Source: JBBRRP01 sp038251425 (GTDB lineage Bacteria > Myxococcota_A > Polyangia > Polyangiales > Polyangiaceae). From it: a stretch of DNA of 64,000 bases. Location of the stretch: the NCBI GenBank assembly GCA_038251425.1, contig JBBSBI010000002.1:1-64000 (forward strand), given 5' to 3'. Positions 8,138 to 17,584 of the stretch are shown in pieces. The position numbers were made by a program, and so were the translations under genes. A model generated the notes under the pieces. The model did no database searches and was not told where the DNA came from. It worked only from the letters and a program-made list of their open reading frames with translations. How positions within the stretch are numbered: position 1 is the stretch's first letter; every line of letters starts with the position of its first letter.

Positions 8138-8698
8138 ATGGACCAACCCGGACAGCTCAGCGCAGCTCAGCGCAGCAGAATTCGGCGTCTTAGCCAGCCT
8201 AAGGAGCTCACACCGGACGAAGAGGGGGGCGAGCTAAACATCGTTCCCTTCTTGGATATCGTCATGAATATCCTGATCTTCGTGCTCGCCACGGTTGCTG
8301 TTACTTTCACGGCGAGCATTGAGTCCACGCCCCCATCGTTGGGCGGCGCGGGCGTCCGGAGTGACATCAAGAGCGAGGCGCTAAACCTCACTATCTTGAT
8401 CGTGAACGAAGGCTTCTCATTAAAAGCTTCCGGCGGCAACATCGCCACCGGTTGCAACGGAGTGGGCGCTGGCCTGGCAATCCCCCGCAACAGCGGCCGC
8501 TACGACTACAAATCCCTGAATGAGTGCGCGCAGAAGCTGAAGGGGTCAAACCCTGAATTTGCTGACGAAACTCAAGTAACGATCAGCCCCAATCCGGCAA
8601 CCCCTTACAGTGACATTATCGCTGTGATTGATGCTGTGCGGGAGACGGTTCAGGGCGAAAAATTGTTTGATGACGTCAAGTTCGGAGTGGTTCGATGA
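8138..8698 (+). CDS. ExbD/TolR-family biopolymer transport protein (first of the plus-strand set)
   Basis: The product is 186 residues. A cytoplasmic N-terminus of about 40 residues (rich in Gln, Ser, Arg) leads to the membrane helix LNIVPFLDIVMNILIFVLAT with the conserved Asp. The periplasmic domain contains two cysteines (IATGCNGVG and LNECAQKL), which may form a disulfide, and ends in the typical YSDIIAVIDAVRE helix. It begins 38 bases after the TolQ-like gene and overlaps the next ExbD gene by 4 bases (ATGA at 8695). Confidence 0.9.
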   Translation: MDQPGQLSAAQRSRIRRLSQPKELTPDEEGGELNIVPFLDIVMNILIFVLATVAVTFTASIESTPPSLGGAGVRSDIKSEALNLTILIVNEGFSLKASGGNIATGCNGVGAGLAIPRNSGRYDYKSLNECAQKLKGSNPEFADETQVTISPNPATPYSDIIAVIDAVRETVQGEKLFDDVKFGVVR

Positions 8699-9279
8699 GC
8701 GTCCCCATCGTTCGATATAAGGCCGAGCTCCGTAAAGCCATTCGCCGGAATGCGATGGAGCCAGAGATCAACTTCCTCAACATCACGGCGATGTTGGACA
8801 TCATGACCATCATCTTGGTCTTTCTGTTGAAGACGCTGGGAGAGTCCACCGCGGCCGTGCCGCAGAGCGATGACCTCCGATTGCCAAAGTCGGTGATTAC
8901 CACGGAGCCACCTCAGGACGGCGTAGTCGTCACCGTCTCCAAGACCCAGATCCTGGTTGGAGATCAGCGCGTTGTGGCCTTGCCCGGTCGCGAGTCGATG
9001 GTGCAGACCGGCGTTGGTGCGAGCTTTAAGCGCAACGGGCCGTCTGATCTTTATGTGGTGCCATTGGGTAACGCCCTGCAAGCCGCGGGGAAAACAGACA
9101 AGCTCATTCGGGCCGCGAAGGGACTTGATGCTTCGTCCTCGGATGCCGTTATCATCGCGGACGAGACGACGCCCTATCGCTTGCTCATGGAAGTGATCTT
9201 CACCCTGGGCCAGTCTGGGTTCGGTAAATACAACATGATGGTGATCCAGTCCAAACAGGCGCCGGGCAACATCAACTGA
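8695..9279 (+). CDS. ExbD/TolR-family biopolymer transport protein (second of the plus-strand set)
   Basis: The product is 194 residues with an N-terminal cytoplasmic segment, one membrane helix bearing the Asp (NITAMLDIMTIILVFLLKTL) and a periplasmic domain with VVTVSKTQILVGDQRV and a C-terminal LLMEVIFTLGQSGF helix. The start overlaps the previous gene's stop (ATGA), indicating translational coupling and equal expression. It completes a TolQ-TolR-TolR set matching the composition of Myxococcus AglRQS-type motors. It is more like the second ExbD of the minus-strand set in its periplasmic pattern than like its own neighbour. Confidence 0.88.
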   Translation: MSVPIVRYKAELRKAIRRNAMEPEINFLNITAMLDIMTIILVFLLKTLGESTAAVPQSDDLRLPKSVITTEPPQDGVVVTVSKTQILVGDQRVVALPGRESMVQTGVGASFKRNGPSDLYVVPLGNALQAAGKTDKLIRAAKGLDASSSDAVIIADETTPYRLLMEVIFTLGQSGFGKYNMMVIQSKQAPGNIN

Positions 9280-9330
9280 TCTAAGGTCCGAAGAGGCCGG
9301 CCGCGCGAGGTGCCTTCACCTAAGAGCCAG

Positions 9331-9357
9331 GAGGCGACCACTCGGCGCGGTCGCCTC
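9331..9357 (+). terminator. Possible terminator hairpin after the plus-strand motor operon
   Basis: The arms GAGGCGACC (9331-9339) and GGTCGCCTC (9349-9357) can form a 9-bp GC-rich stem with a 9-base loop, 52 bases after the second ExbD stop. The following bases (AAATTCGACAGTTTTCTG) contain only a short, delayed T-tract, so Rho-independent function is uncertain. The rest of the 9280-9676 gap holds no recognisable gene. Confidence 0.4.
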
Positions 9358-9676
9358 AAATTCGACAGTTTTCTGCCCCTCCGGGCACTATTCTGGCTGT
9401 TGGGTCTTGTCTTGCGCGGGCGGGTGCGATATCCGTCTGGCATTCTCGGGCTTGTGACCGAAGCCGTCGCTTCGTTCCCGGTCGCGACGTGGGTTGCTCG
9501 TCTGGGGACGGCACTCGCAGCCAGCGCCGCCCAGGGTCGCCCTCGCCGAGCGAGGAGCGGCACGAAGTTCGGGAAGCGACGACGATTCTGACAACGCGGT
9601 CTGAATCGACCCACTCTTTCTTTTCTCCCTGTTCCTCTTTTCAGAGTGAACTTCACCTTGGACGCTGAGAACCACC

Positions 9677-12600
9677 TTGTCTTCCCTATCTGACGCCCTC
9701 TCAACCCTTTCCGACAGAGGTCTCCGACGCTTGCTAGGTGCGCGAACCTTCCTTCGCGGACTCGATTACGAGAAGCGCAAAGTCGTCGAGGAGGTGGACG
9801 TTGACGATATTCTAGCTTCCGGGCGCGTGAAGGGCTCCGATCCGGAACCCTACTCGGTCAGAATCCAGCTCGGCGGTGAGGGTATTACTTCTGACTGTAG
9901 CTGCCCCGCGTTTCAGAAGTCACAGCAGCATTGCAAGCACGTCGCCGCCCTGTTGATCACCGTCAGGAATCGGGCGCGCTCGAAGCTTCCCCGACCGGTG
10001 CCTCAGGCTGCACCACAACAACAGGCTCCCATCGAATCCAAGAAAACCAGGCGCGAACGGCGCCGGCGACCCCAATCACCACAGCCCAATAATGCGCCCC
10101 CCGGGGCCCAGGCTCCAGCCCAACTCGACAGCAGCGCACGAGCCACTGGCATCGGCGCATGGCTCGCACCGAACGGAGCAGTCCGTGCGCTCACGCTTGA
10201 GTACCGCATCCATGTTCGCCCCGGTGGCCTGACCGTAACCGTGTTGGATGTAGAGAGCCGTTCACCGCTCCTGCCCTCGGTGGCGCTCACTTGGCAAACA
10301 CTCGCCCCCACGGCGGATCGTGATGCGCTCAGGCTCCTGGCGCGCTTTGAAAGTGGTAATCCCCGGCATCCCGCCGTGGACATTCGCGGCGAAGACGCGG
10401 CTGATTTGTTGCCGATGCTAAAGACACGGCGCGTGCTGCTTGAGCCGTCTCTGATGCAGCTCCGATTTTCGGACGAAGTTTTGCGGCCGCAGTTTGAACT
10501 CGAGCTGGTTGGTTCGGACACCGTTGTCGCGAAGGTCATGTTTGAACGCCAGGGTAACGGCAGAAGATTCTCACTGGCTCAAGGTGGGTGGTTCGAAGGA
10601 TTCCCGAGTTGGCATGTGGACACCAATGAGGGTGTGGCGCGGCAATTGGAGTCCAGAGTCTCACCGGGTGCCCTGAAGCGCCTCCTTCGAAGCCCCACCG
10701 TGGCGGAGCCGGCGAGCCAATTGATTTCGATGATCATGGATGGCCTGCCCAAGGTGGCGCTTGAGGTGGGCGCCGAGCTGCCTGATCTTTCGCAAGTTGC
10801 TGACGTTATTGACGCAGTACCGGTGTTCAAGATGCGTGCGGGCGGTTCCCTCACGGAAGTGGAAGTATCGCTCCGAGCTCTCTACGGCGCAGACGAAGTG
10901 GAAGTACGCGCCGACGGGATCTCGCCTCCCATCCTGATTCGCCCGCCGGTTGATGGCCGCAAACGCTTCGAGTGCATCCGCTGCGACATCGTGGCTCAAC
11001 AGGAGGCCGCGCAGACGCTGTTAGGTCTGGGTTTGAGGGCCGCGGAGAGCGGCGAAGTTTTCGTGGCGCACGGCGAGAACGCGATTCGATTCTGGTCCGA
11101 GGGCGTCGCCGCGTTGCCCGAGAGTTGGGATCTGTATGTGCCTGAGGAAATGGTCGGAGCAGAGATCCGAAGCAAGCCCTTGCAAATGATGGCTCGCGTG
11201 TCGAGCGGCGTCGATTGGCTGAACGTCAATATCAGCTATGAGAGCGAAGGCGTGGGTGTCGATCGCAGCGAACTCGAACGCTGCCTCCGAGAAGGCAAGA
11301 AGTACGTCAAGCTCTCGGATAACACCTACGCGACGCTGGATGCGGACCGCGTGCGTGCCATGATGGAACGCGAAGTAGAGCTCCTCACGGCTAGCGGAAA
11401 GGGAGGAAATATCCCCATCGTTCATGCCGGGCGTGTCCAAGAACTCCTCCAACACGCGACCTCGTCACAGATCGCGCCTTCGACGCGCGCGCTGTTCAAG
11501 AAGCTCGCCAGCATCGAGGAAATCAAGGTTGCGAAAAAGCCCCGCGGCCTCAAAGCCACGCTTCGCCCGTATCAGGATCAGGGCGTCGCTTGGCTCCGCT
11601 TTGTACACGACATGGGCTCAGGCGGCGTGCTCGCTGACGACATGGGCCTCGGGAAGACAATCCAAACGATTGCCCTCCTCCTCTCGCTCAAGCAAGAGCA
11701 GAAAGATGAGCCATTGCGCGCGCTCATCGTCGCACCCACCAGCGTTGTCTCCAACTGGATCCGGGAGATTGGGCGTTTTGGTCCCTCGCTCACCACAGCC
11801 CTCTGGCATGGTGCCGGTAGGAAAGAGCAACGTGCAGATCTGGACAACGCGAACGTGGTCATCACGAGCTACGCGCTCTTGCGACGCGACATCGAACTCT
11901 TAAAGAAACTTCGGCTCGACTACGTGATCTTGGATGAAGCCCAAGCGATCAAAAATCCCACGAGCGCGACGGCGCAGGCGGCCCGGGATTTGCCCGCAGC
12001 GCGACGGCTGGCGCTAACCGGAACGCCCATCGAAAATCGATTGAGTGAAATTTGGTCGATCTTCTCCTTCGTCAGCCCAGGCTTGCTGCCGCCCTTGGCT
12101 CGATTCGAGGAGCGATTTGCGCGCCCCATTGACCAGGGTGATTCCAAGCAAGCCGCGCGACTACGCGCCGTGATCCACCCCTTCATCTTGCGTCGCACGA
12201 AGAACGAAGTGGCTCAGGATTTGCCGGCAAAGATCGAGGTCGATAAGATCTGCGACATGGCGGCGGATCAGAAAGCCATCTACCTGCAAGTGTTACGCGA
12301 GGTGCGTGCGCAAGTAATGGGCGAGGTTGAAAAGAAAGGTCTCGCTAAGGCTCAGATCCACATCTTGGCTGGCCTGACCAAGCTGCGACAGGCTGCGTGC
12401 GACCCACGTTTGCTCGGTTTGCCGCGAGAATTCTCACACGATGATAGTGGTAAATTGGCGGTGCTTCGGGAGCTGATCGACGAAGTCGATCAGGGCGGAC
12501 ACAAGGTTTTAGTTTTCAGCCAATTCGTGAGCATGCTGAAGCTCATTGCAAGCGCCTTGGATGAGGACAAGATCCGCTATGAGTATTTGGACGGCAGCAC

Positions 12601-12958
12601 GATCGATCGCCAGCGGCACATCGACCGCTTTCAGGAGGATCCGACAGTTCCGGTATTCCTGATCAGCTTGAAAGCTGGCGGAACTGGCCTCAATTTGACC
12701 GCGGCGGACACCGTGATCCACTTTGACCCCTGGTGGAATCCGGCGGTTGAAGAGCAGGCTACCGACCGGGCACATCGCATCGGTCAAAATAAAGTCGTCA
12801 CAGTTTATCGGCTTGTAGCGACCGGTACGATCGAGGAGAAGATCCTTGAGCTCAAACAGAAGAAGAAGGACCTTGTGGCGAGCGTCCTGAGCGAGGATGA
12901 GGGTGGCCAAAAGACGCTTTCACGCCAAGATCTGGACGATTTATTCCGACTGGATTGA
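9677..12958 (+). CDS. SWIM zinc-finger SNF2-family DNA-dependent ATPase (copy 1)
   Basis: The product is 1093 residues. Near residues 72-95 is a SWIM zinc finger (CSCPAFQKSQQHCKH). A Pro/Gln-rich linker and a large middle region follow, then a complete SNF2 motor: LADDMGLGKTIQT (motif I, about residue 655), VILDEAQAIKN (motif II), LTGTPIENRLSE (motif III), LISLKAGGTGLNLTAAD (V) and ATDRAHRIGQ (VI). The family translocates on double-stranded DNA to remodel bound proteins; the bacterial role is poorly known. The start is TTG 9677 (reads MSSLSDALS), chosen because it opens the conserved region; no strong ribosome-binding site is seen. A paralogue lies at 28202. It converges on rodA. Confidence 0.92.
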   Translation: MSSLSDALSTLSDRGLRRLLGARTFLRGLDYEKRKVVEEVDVDDILASGRVKGSDPEPYSVRIQLGGEGITSDCSCPAFQKSQQHCKHVAALLITVRNRARSKLPRPVPQAAPQQQAPIESKKTRRERRRRPQSPQPNNAPPGAQAPAQLDSSARATGIGAWLAPNGAVRALTLEYRIHVRPGGLTVTVLDVESRSPLLPSVALTWQTLAPTADRDALRLLARFESGNPRHPAVDIRGEDAADLLPMLKTRRVLLEPSLMQLRFSDEVLRPQFELELVGSDTVVAKVMFERQGNGRRFSLAQGGWFEGFPSWHVDTNEGVARQLESRVSPGALKRLLRSPTVAEPASQLISMIMDGLPKVALEVGAELPDLSQVADVIDAVPVFKMRAGGSLTEVEVSLRALYGADEVEVRADGISPPILIRPPVDGRKRFECIRCDIVAQQEAAQTLLGLGLRAAESGEVFVAHGENAIRFWSEGVAALPESWDLYVPEEMVGAEIRSKPLQMMARVSSGVDWLNVNISYESEGVGVDRSELERCLREGKKYVKLSDNTYATLDADRVRAMMEREVELLTASGKGGNIPIVHAGRVQELLQHATSSQIAPSTRALFKKLASIEEIKVAKKPRGLKATLRPYQDQGVAWLRFVHDMGSGGVLADDMGLGKTIQTIALLLSLKQEQKDEPLRALIVAPTSVVSNWIREIGRFGPSLTTALWHGAGRKEQRADLDNANVVITSYALLRRDIELLKKLRLDYVILDEAQAIKNPTSATAQAARDLPAARRLALTGTPIENRLSEIWSIFSFVSPGLLPPLARFEERFARPIDQGDSKQAARLRAVIHPFILRRTKNEVAQDLPAKIEVDKICDMAADQKAIYLQVLREVRAQVMGEVEKKGLAKAQIHILAGLTKLRQAACDPRLLGLPREFSHDDSGKLAVLRELIDEVDQGGHKVLVFSQFVSMLKLIASALDEDKIRYEYLDGSTIDRQRHIDRFQEDPTVPVFLISLKAGGTGLNLTAADTVIHFDPWWNPAVEEQATDRAHRIGQNKVVTVYRLVATGTIEEKILELKQKKKDLVASVLSEDEGGQKTLSRQDLDDLFRLD

Positions 12959-12992
12959 GCTTGCTCGACGTCATCCTTTGAGCGACTCGGAC

Positions 12993-14120
12993 TCAGCGCC
13001 TCATAGAAACGTTCATCAGAAAGCCCAGACTGATCAAGATTGTCACCACGCTGGACCCTCCGTAGGAAAAAAGCGGCAGCGTGATCCCAACGACGGGAAA
13101 CAGCCCGATCGCCATACCTAGGTTGAAGAGCGTGTGCCAAAAGAAGATAGCGCCAACCCCAATTGCCAGGGCGGCACCGAATCGATCCCTCGCCTGAGAC
13201 GCGATATGGACCGCCCAAATACACACAAAACCGTAGAGCAAAAGCAGGACCAAGCTTCCTAAGAGTCCCCAATCCTCAGCAAAGACAGCAAACGGAAAAT
13301 CACTGTACTGGTCCGGAAGCCTCCCAAACTGATTCTGGGTGCCCTGCATAAAGCCCTCGCCAGTGAGCCCGCCATTGCCAATTGCCGTTTGCGCTTGAAG
13401 AGCGTGCCAGGCTGCTCCCGTTTTGTCGGCATCTGGATTGACAAAGCTTTCCAAACGGCGGAGCTGATATCCGTGCAGCAAGGAACCGCGGTAGTTCCAA
13501 AACAGCACCATGCCAATCACCGCGGCAACGGTAATGTTAAGCACGCTGCGACGCCGAATCTTCGTCATACCAACGACGCTCAAGGTCGTCACGATAAAAA
13601 TTATGGCGGTCCCGAGGTCTGGTTGTGCCATGACAACCACTGCGGGCACTAGTCCGAACGCGACTGGTGGAGCGAGGTCAATCAGGGTCCGGGGCTCTGT
13701 CTGTGGGTCGTTGTGGATGTAGCGCGCTATCATCAGGACGATGACGATCTTCATGAACTCACTCGGCTGAAACGTGAAGCTTCCCAGCTGAATCCAGCGT
13801 GAAGCGCCGCGAATGTCGGTGCCTAGAACCCAGACTAACCCAAGCGAGAAAATTCCTCCCAAGTACAAAACGGTGGCCCAGCGCTCAAAGGTTCGATAGT
13901 CGATCACGGTGGTGATCACCCCCAAGAGCACGCCCACTACAATCCAGTAAATCTGCGACACGTAAATGTCCGCGAGTCTTCCGTGGGTTCCGGAACCGAT
14001 GTACGGGCTCGTGGCGCTGTACAGATTCACCAGGCCACAGGTGGCTATCGCAACGATCGCCACCAAAAGGGGCATATCGACAAGCGGACCGCTTCTAAAC
14101 GAGAGTTCTTTGTTTCTCAC
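12993..14120 (-). CDS. rodA: Rod-shape peptidoglycan polymerase RodA (SEDS family)
   Basis: The product is 375 residues with about ten hydrophobic helices of the FtsW/RodA/SpoVE (SEDS) family. Visible signatures include PSEFMKIVIVLMIARYI, MAQPDLGTAIIF, QTAIGNGGLTGEGFMQGTQ, LPDQYSDFPFAVFAEDWG and the C-terminal LPLFSYGGSSVV. SEDS proteins polymerise glycan strands from lipid II in the inner membrane, paired with a class-B PBP. It begins at GTG 14120, overlapping the mrdA stop by 4 bases, and is the last gene of mreB-mreC-mreD-mrdA-rodA. That context makes it RodA (elongation) rather than FtsW (division). Confidence 0.96.
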   Translation of the reverse strand: MRNKELSFRSGPLVDMPLLVAIVAIATCGLVNLYSATSPYIGSGTHGRLADIYVSQIYWIVVGVLLGVITTVIDYRTFERWATVLYLGGIFSLGLVWVLGTDIRGASRWIQLGSFTFQPSEFMKIVIVLMIARYIHNDPQTEPRTLIDLAPPVAFGLVPAVVVMAQPDLGTAIIFIVTTLSVVGMTKIRRRSVLNITVAAVIGMVLFWNYRGSLLHGYQLRRLESFVNPDADKTGAAWHALQAQTAIGNGGLTGEGFMQGTQNQFGRLPDQYSDFPFAVFAEDWGLLGSLVLLLLYGFVCIWAVHIASQARDRFGAALAIGVGAIFFWHTLFNLGMAIGLFPVVGITLPLFSYGGSSVVTILISLGFLMNVSMRR

Positions 14121-16042
14121 TGCACTAGGCTCCGACTTGCGCCAGCTGGCTTTACCTTTTGCACTAAGCGTTTCTGCTTCAATTCATTCCAGGTTTGCAC
14201 CACCTTCATCGCTACCGGAACAGCATTCTTGCCGCCGCCGCCGCCGTGCTCCACCAGCACAACAATGGCGATCTCCGGCGAGTCTGCTGGGGCATAACCG
14301 GCAAACCAGGCGTGATCTCGATTAAAGTACCAAACCTTTTGCTGATCCACCCCTCGCCCCGTTGCGCGATCGACTTGGGCGGTGCCTGTTTTGCCTGCCA
14401 TGTCGATGCCATCAATTCGATACTTGTAGCCCGTGCCCTCCTTTTCCATGATGACGCCTTTCATCCCTTGTTTCACCAGGGACAGGTCCGTTTGATCAAG
14501 CTCGACGACACGCCGAACTCGAGGCGGGAATTCCTGGACCACGGTTCCATCGCTGGTCTCGATGCTGCGAACCAGCTGAGGTTGGTACAGCGTTCCGCCA
14601 TTGGCCAGCGCCGCATACGAAAGCGCCAACTGGAGTACAGTCACGGTGGTTGCACCCTGACCAATCGCCGCGAGCAGCGTCCAGCCTCCCAGGAACTGAC
14701 CTTTATAGTGATGTGTGTACCAACTGCGCGTCGGCATGCGTCCACGCGCCTCCGGATTAACTCCGATGCCAGTTCTTACCCCGAAGCCAAAATCCATGCC
14801 GATCTGGGCTAACCTATCGATGTTGATTCCCTGCCCAAGTTGGTAAAAATAGCTGTTGCAGGATTGCACCATAGCTTCATGCAGGTTGACGTGACGGTGA
14901 ACACCCGTGCAACGGAAGTAGCGACGACCGTACTCGATGCCTCCTCGGCAATCGACTTCATCAGTGGGTTTGATGGTGCCTTCGGCCAGGGCGGCAAGCG
15001 CACTGAAAGGCTTGTACGTTGAGCCCGGTGGATAGGTTGCCGAGATCGTCTTATCGAGCATAGGATTGAGCGGATCGCTGTAGAGTCGACGAAAGGCATC
15101 CCGCACTTCCGTCTTGCCTGCCCCGCCGCTCAACACGTTCGGGTCGAAGCCGGGCTTTGAGAGTGCCGCGAGAATTCGTCCGGTGCGCACATCCACGACA
15201 ACGGCCGCCCCCGCAAGTTGCCCGCGCATTGCTTGCTCCATCGCCTTCACAAGTTCAATATCGACAGTCAGGCTGATGTCCCTACCCGGTACCGGCTCGA
15301 GGCTGCGTGGTTCTTCGAGGTAACGCGCTTCCAGGTCGTCAAGATTCTTATTTTTCCCGACTCCTCGCAGGGACTTGCGCCACCCACGCTGCCCTTTTAG
15401 GTAGCTCTCCCAACGGCGTTCGACACCGGTGGCACCCAGCCGATCTCCAGGCTTGTAACCGCGGCTCGAGACACGAGTCAGCATCTCGCCGTCAATCTCG
15501 CGCATATGTCCGATCGTGTGCGCCCCGAGCGTGCCGTACGGGTAGTAACGGATCGGGCTTGGGACTACCTCAATTCCTGGTAGCTCATCTGCATTCGTTG
15601 CGAGGACACCCAGGACATCTCGGTCCACGTCCGCGACCAGGAGGATCTGCTGTGTCGCAAGACGTGTACTATTGGCCCGAATCGCAACAATCCGCGCACG
15701 CAGGTCTCGCGCATCCTGCTCACCCAGACGCATGAGCTCCACCGCCCGAGGCCAGACTTTCTCCAGATCGATTTTCGCTGGAACTCCGTAAACGTTGTAC
15801 GAGGGTCGATTGGCGGCAAGCACTCGACCCATGGCATCGCGAATGACTCCCCGCGTTGTCGCCAGGGTGTTCTGGTACACGATATTTTCCCGTGCCGTGG
15901 CGCGATGCTGTTCACCCTGAAAGACTTGGAGCTGCATCAGACGCGCAAAAAGAGCCAGAAAACTCACCAACACGACGACCACCATCCAGCGAAATCTCCG
16001 GCGAAATTCGCCGACATCTGAGCGCTGAACGGGAAAATTCAC
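14117..16042 (-). CDS. mrdA: Penicillin-binding protein 2 (elongasome transpeptidase)
   Basis: From GTG 16042 the product is 641 residues, close to E. coli PBP2 (633). It has an N-terminal membrane anchor (RWMVVVVLVSFLALFARLM), a PBP dimerisation domain and a transpeptidase domain with all three motifs: STYK (nucleophile Ser, in YPPGSTYKPF), SCN (QSCNSYFY) and KTG (GKTGTAQ). It cross-links peptidoglycan during elongation with RodA. The frame is open back to TTG 16186, but that would overlap mreD by 86 bases and add a Trp/Arg-rich segment that does not look native. GTG 16042 lacks a clear ribosome-binding site, so the start is not certain. Confidence 0.93.
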   Translation of the reverse strand: MNFPVQRSDVGEFRRRFRWMVVVVLVSFLALFARLMQLQVFQGEQHRATARENIVYQNTLATTRGVIRDAMGRVLAANRPSYNVYGVPAKIDLEKVWPRAVELMRLGEQDARDLRARIVAIRANSTRLATQQILLVADVDRDVLGVLATNADELPGIEVVPSPIRYYPYGTLGAHTIGHMREIDGEMLTRVSSRGYKPGDRLGATGVERRWESYLKGQRGWRKSLRGVGKNKNLDDLEARYLEEPRSLEPVPGRDISLTVDIELVKAMEQAMRGQLAGAAVVVDVRTGRILAALSKPGFDPNVLSGGAGKTEVRDAFRRLYSDPLNPMLDKTISATYPPGSTYKPFSALAALAEGTIKPTDEVDCRGGIEYGRRYFRCTGVHRHVNLHEAMVQSCNSYFYQLGQGINIDRLAQIGMDFGFGVRTGIGVNPEARGRMPTRSWYTHHYKGQFLGGWTLLAAIGQGATTVTVLQLALSYAALANGGTLYQPQLVRSIETSDGTVVQEFPPRVRRVVELDQTDLSLVKQGMKGVIMEKEGTGYKYRIDGIDMAGKTGTAQVDRATGRGVDQQKVWYFNRDHAWFAGYAPADSPEIAIVVLVEHGGGGGKNAVPVAMKVVQTWNELKQKRLVQKVKPAGASRSLVQ

Positions 16043-16100
16043 GGCAGCAACCCGAACGCTCGAGCCCTTGGCTCTTGGTACTTGAAAACAGGATGACCCT

Positions 16101-16667
16101 TCACGCGTTGCTACCTGTTTCCGCTGAGCGAACCACGGCCGTGCTGGCCGCGATCCTCTGGACCAGATGAAACACCATGGGTGCAAACAGCGCTGTCATC
16201 ACTGCGCGCGGGAAAACCATGGGCAAGAGCTCGATCGGCCGACGATTATCTGTCCCAAAGATGGCAAGCAAGGTGAGCACAATCGCGCTTTCAACCAACG
16301 AGAAACCGAATACGAGTGGGATGCGCGTTAACGGTGTCTGCGCGGAAAAGCGCACACCAGCGATCTTAGCCAGCCCCCACATCGCAACACTCACGAACGT
16401 GAATAAGTACATGGGAGCGGCTGCCATTAAGTCAGTGAGGTGCCCCAATGCAAACGAGAGCACGACCCCGCGCGCAACCGAACTCTCCTGAACCCCAAGA
16501 AAAATGATCACCGGCAAAACCAAATTGGGCGTTGCCGAAAGAACAGCTAGGAATCGCCTAAACCCTTCGGCACCCACCGGAGCTGCAAGCGGACCAAACA
16601 TTCTGTAGAGATTGCCCTGCACCAAGATCAGCAGAAAACCAAAACACAAATAGGCCGCATTTCGCAT
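16101..16667 (-). CDS. mreD: Rod shape-determining protein MreD
   Basis: The product is 188 residues and almost entirely hydrophobic, with about five membrane helices, starting MRNAAYLCFGFLLILVQGNL. It contains ALGHLTDLMAAAPMYLFTF, typical of MreD. MreD sits in the inner membrane between MreC and the PBP2/RodA pair. ATG 16667 is 7 bases after the mreC stop. Family identity relies on hydropathy, size and the fixed mreC-mreD-mrdA gene order, since MreD is poorly conserved. Confidence 0.9.
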   Translation of the reverse strand: MRNAAYLCFGFLLILVQGNLYRMFGPLAAPVGAEGFRRFLAVLSATPNLVLPVIIFLGVQESSVARGVVLSFALGHLTDLMAAAPMYLFTFVSVAMWGLAKIAGVRFSAQTPLTRIPLVFGFSLVESAIVLTLLAIFGTDNRRPIELLPMVFPRAVMTALFAPMVFHLVQRIAASTAVVRSAETGSNA

Positions 16668-16674
16668 GGTACCG

Positions 16675-17541
16675 CTACTTTCGCGTCTTTACGTCCGGCT
16701 TCTGTTCGCATTCCTTGGTATCGGAGAGCGTGATCAAAACCTCTTCGAGCCTCGAGAAGTCCACCGTGGGTTCGGCCTCGACTGTTTGATAGATGCCGAA
16801 TTCACGTTTCTTGACCTCCTTCACACGCGCCACGGGGATCCCACGAGGGAAGCGACACCCTACTCCGCTCGTGAGCAGCACATCTCCAACCTCTACTTGA
16901 TCCGTGCGCTCCATATATTGCACGCGCAGTGTGTAGCGAGCAGGATCACCCGTGCCCCGCACTAAGCCACGCGCGCGAGTTCGCTCCACCACCACATCGA
17001 TCCCGTTGCCGCTATCCACGGTGAGCCGCACATCCACTTTATCCCCCGAGACGCGCAGCACCGTGCCCACGGCACCATCCACGGAAATCACGGGCATATT
17101 GGGTCGAATCAGCACACCGGGCCGATCCAAAACAACCTGGGCAACACGGAAATACTGGGAGGTATCTTTGGCAACAACGAGCGCACTCGCCGTTTCAACG
17201 CCCACCGTATCGCGGAGTGAAAGCAGCTTGCGCAATCTGCGGTTCTCAGCTTGCTCTGACGTTAGCTCGCGAAGCCGTTGTGTTAACCGCGCATTCTCGT
17301 AAGCTAATTTGTTGTTGTCATCCTTGACGTCCACAAGATAGACGTAGTCATTGATGACCCCCGAGAGGCTGCGCGCCACCGCAGCGGCGACATACTGGAG
17401 AGGAGCGGAAAGTTTGTTGATCGTGCGGTCCAGAGGGTGCATGTCCTCTGGCGCTCGAATCGTTGCGCGCAAAAAGAAAAAGGGCAGCGCGAGCAGCACC
17501 ACCACCAGGAATATGTCACGGAGTCGGCGAAAGGAGGTCAC
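16675..17541 (-). CDS. mreC: Rod shape-determining protein MreC
   Basis: The product is 288 residues with a basic N-terminus, one membrane helix (IFLVVVLLALPFFFLRATI), a coiled-coil (NNKLAYENARLTQRLRELTSEQAENRRLRKL region, about residues 80-110) and the beta-rich periplasmic domain with VISVDGAVGTVLRVSGDKVDV and GDVLLTSGVGCRFPRGIPV. MreC links cytoplasmic MreB to the periplasmic synthases and activates PBP2. The start is GTG 17541, preceded by GAGCCGTGA-type sequence without a strong SD. The last 30 residues are charged (CEQKPDVKTRK). Confidence 0.95.
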   Translation of the reverse strand: MTSFRRLRDIFLVVVLLALPFFFLRATIRAPEDMHPLDRTINKLSAPLQYVAAAVARSLSGVINDYVYLVDVKDDNNKLAYENARLTQRLRELTSEQAENRRLRKLLSLRDTVGVETASALVVAKDTSQYFRVAQVVLDRPGVLIRPNMPVISVDGAVGTVLRVSGDKVDVRLTVDSGNGIDVVVERTRARGLVRGTGDPARYTLRVQYMERTDQVEVGDVLLTSGVGCRFPRGIPVARVKEVKKREFGIYQTVEAEPTVDFSRLEEVLITLSDTKECEQKPDVKTRK

Positions 17542-17584
17542 GGCTCAAGACGCCACGTTGATAAAACCGCTTAGCACGCGGCAC

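Noticed and set aside
9174..9704. Minus-strand frame of 176 codons
   Set aside because: Arg-rich, overlaps the end of an ExbD gene, no start signal; likely chance.
9677..12958. SNF2 ATPase as part of an anti-phage system
   Set aside because: No methyltransferase, nuclease or other defence gene is adjacent; neighbours are cell-shape and motor genes.
16043..16186. 48-residue extension of the PBP2 frame to TTG 16186
   Set aside because: It would overlap mreD by 86 bases and adds a Trp/Cys/Arg-rich segment not typical of PBP2.
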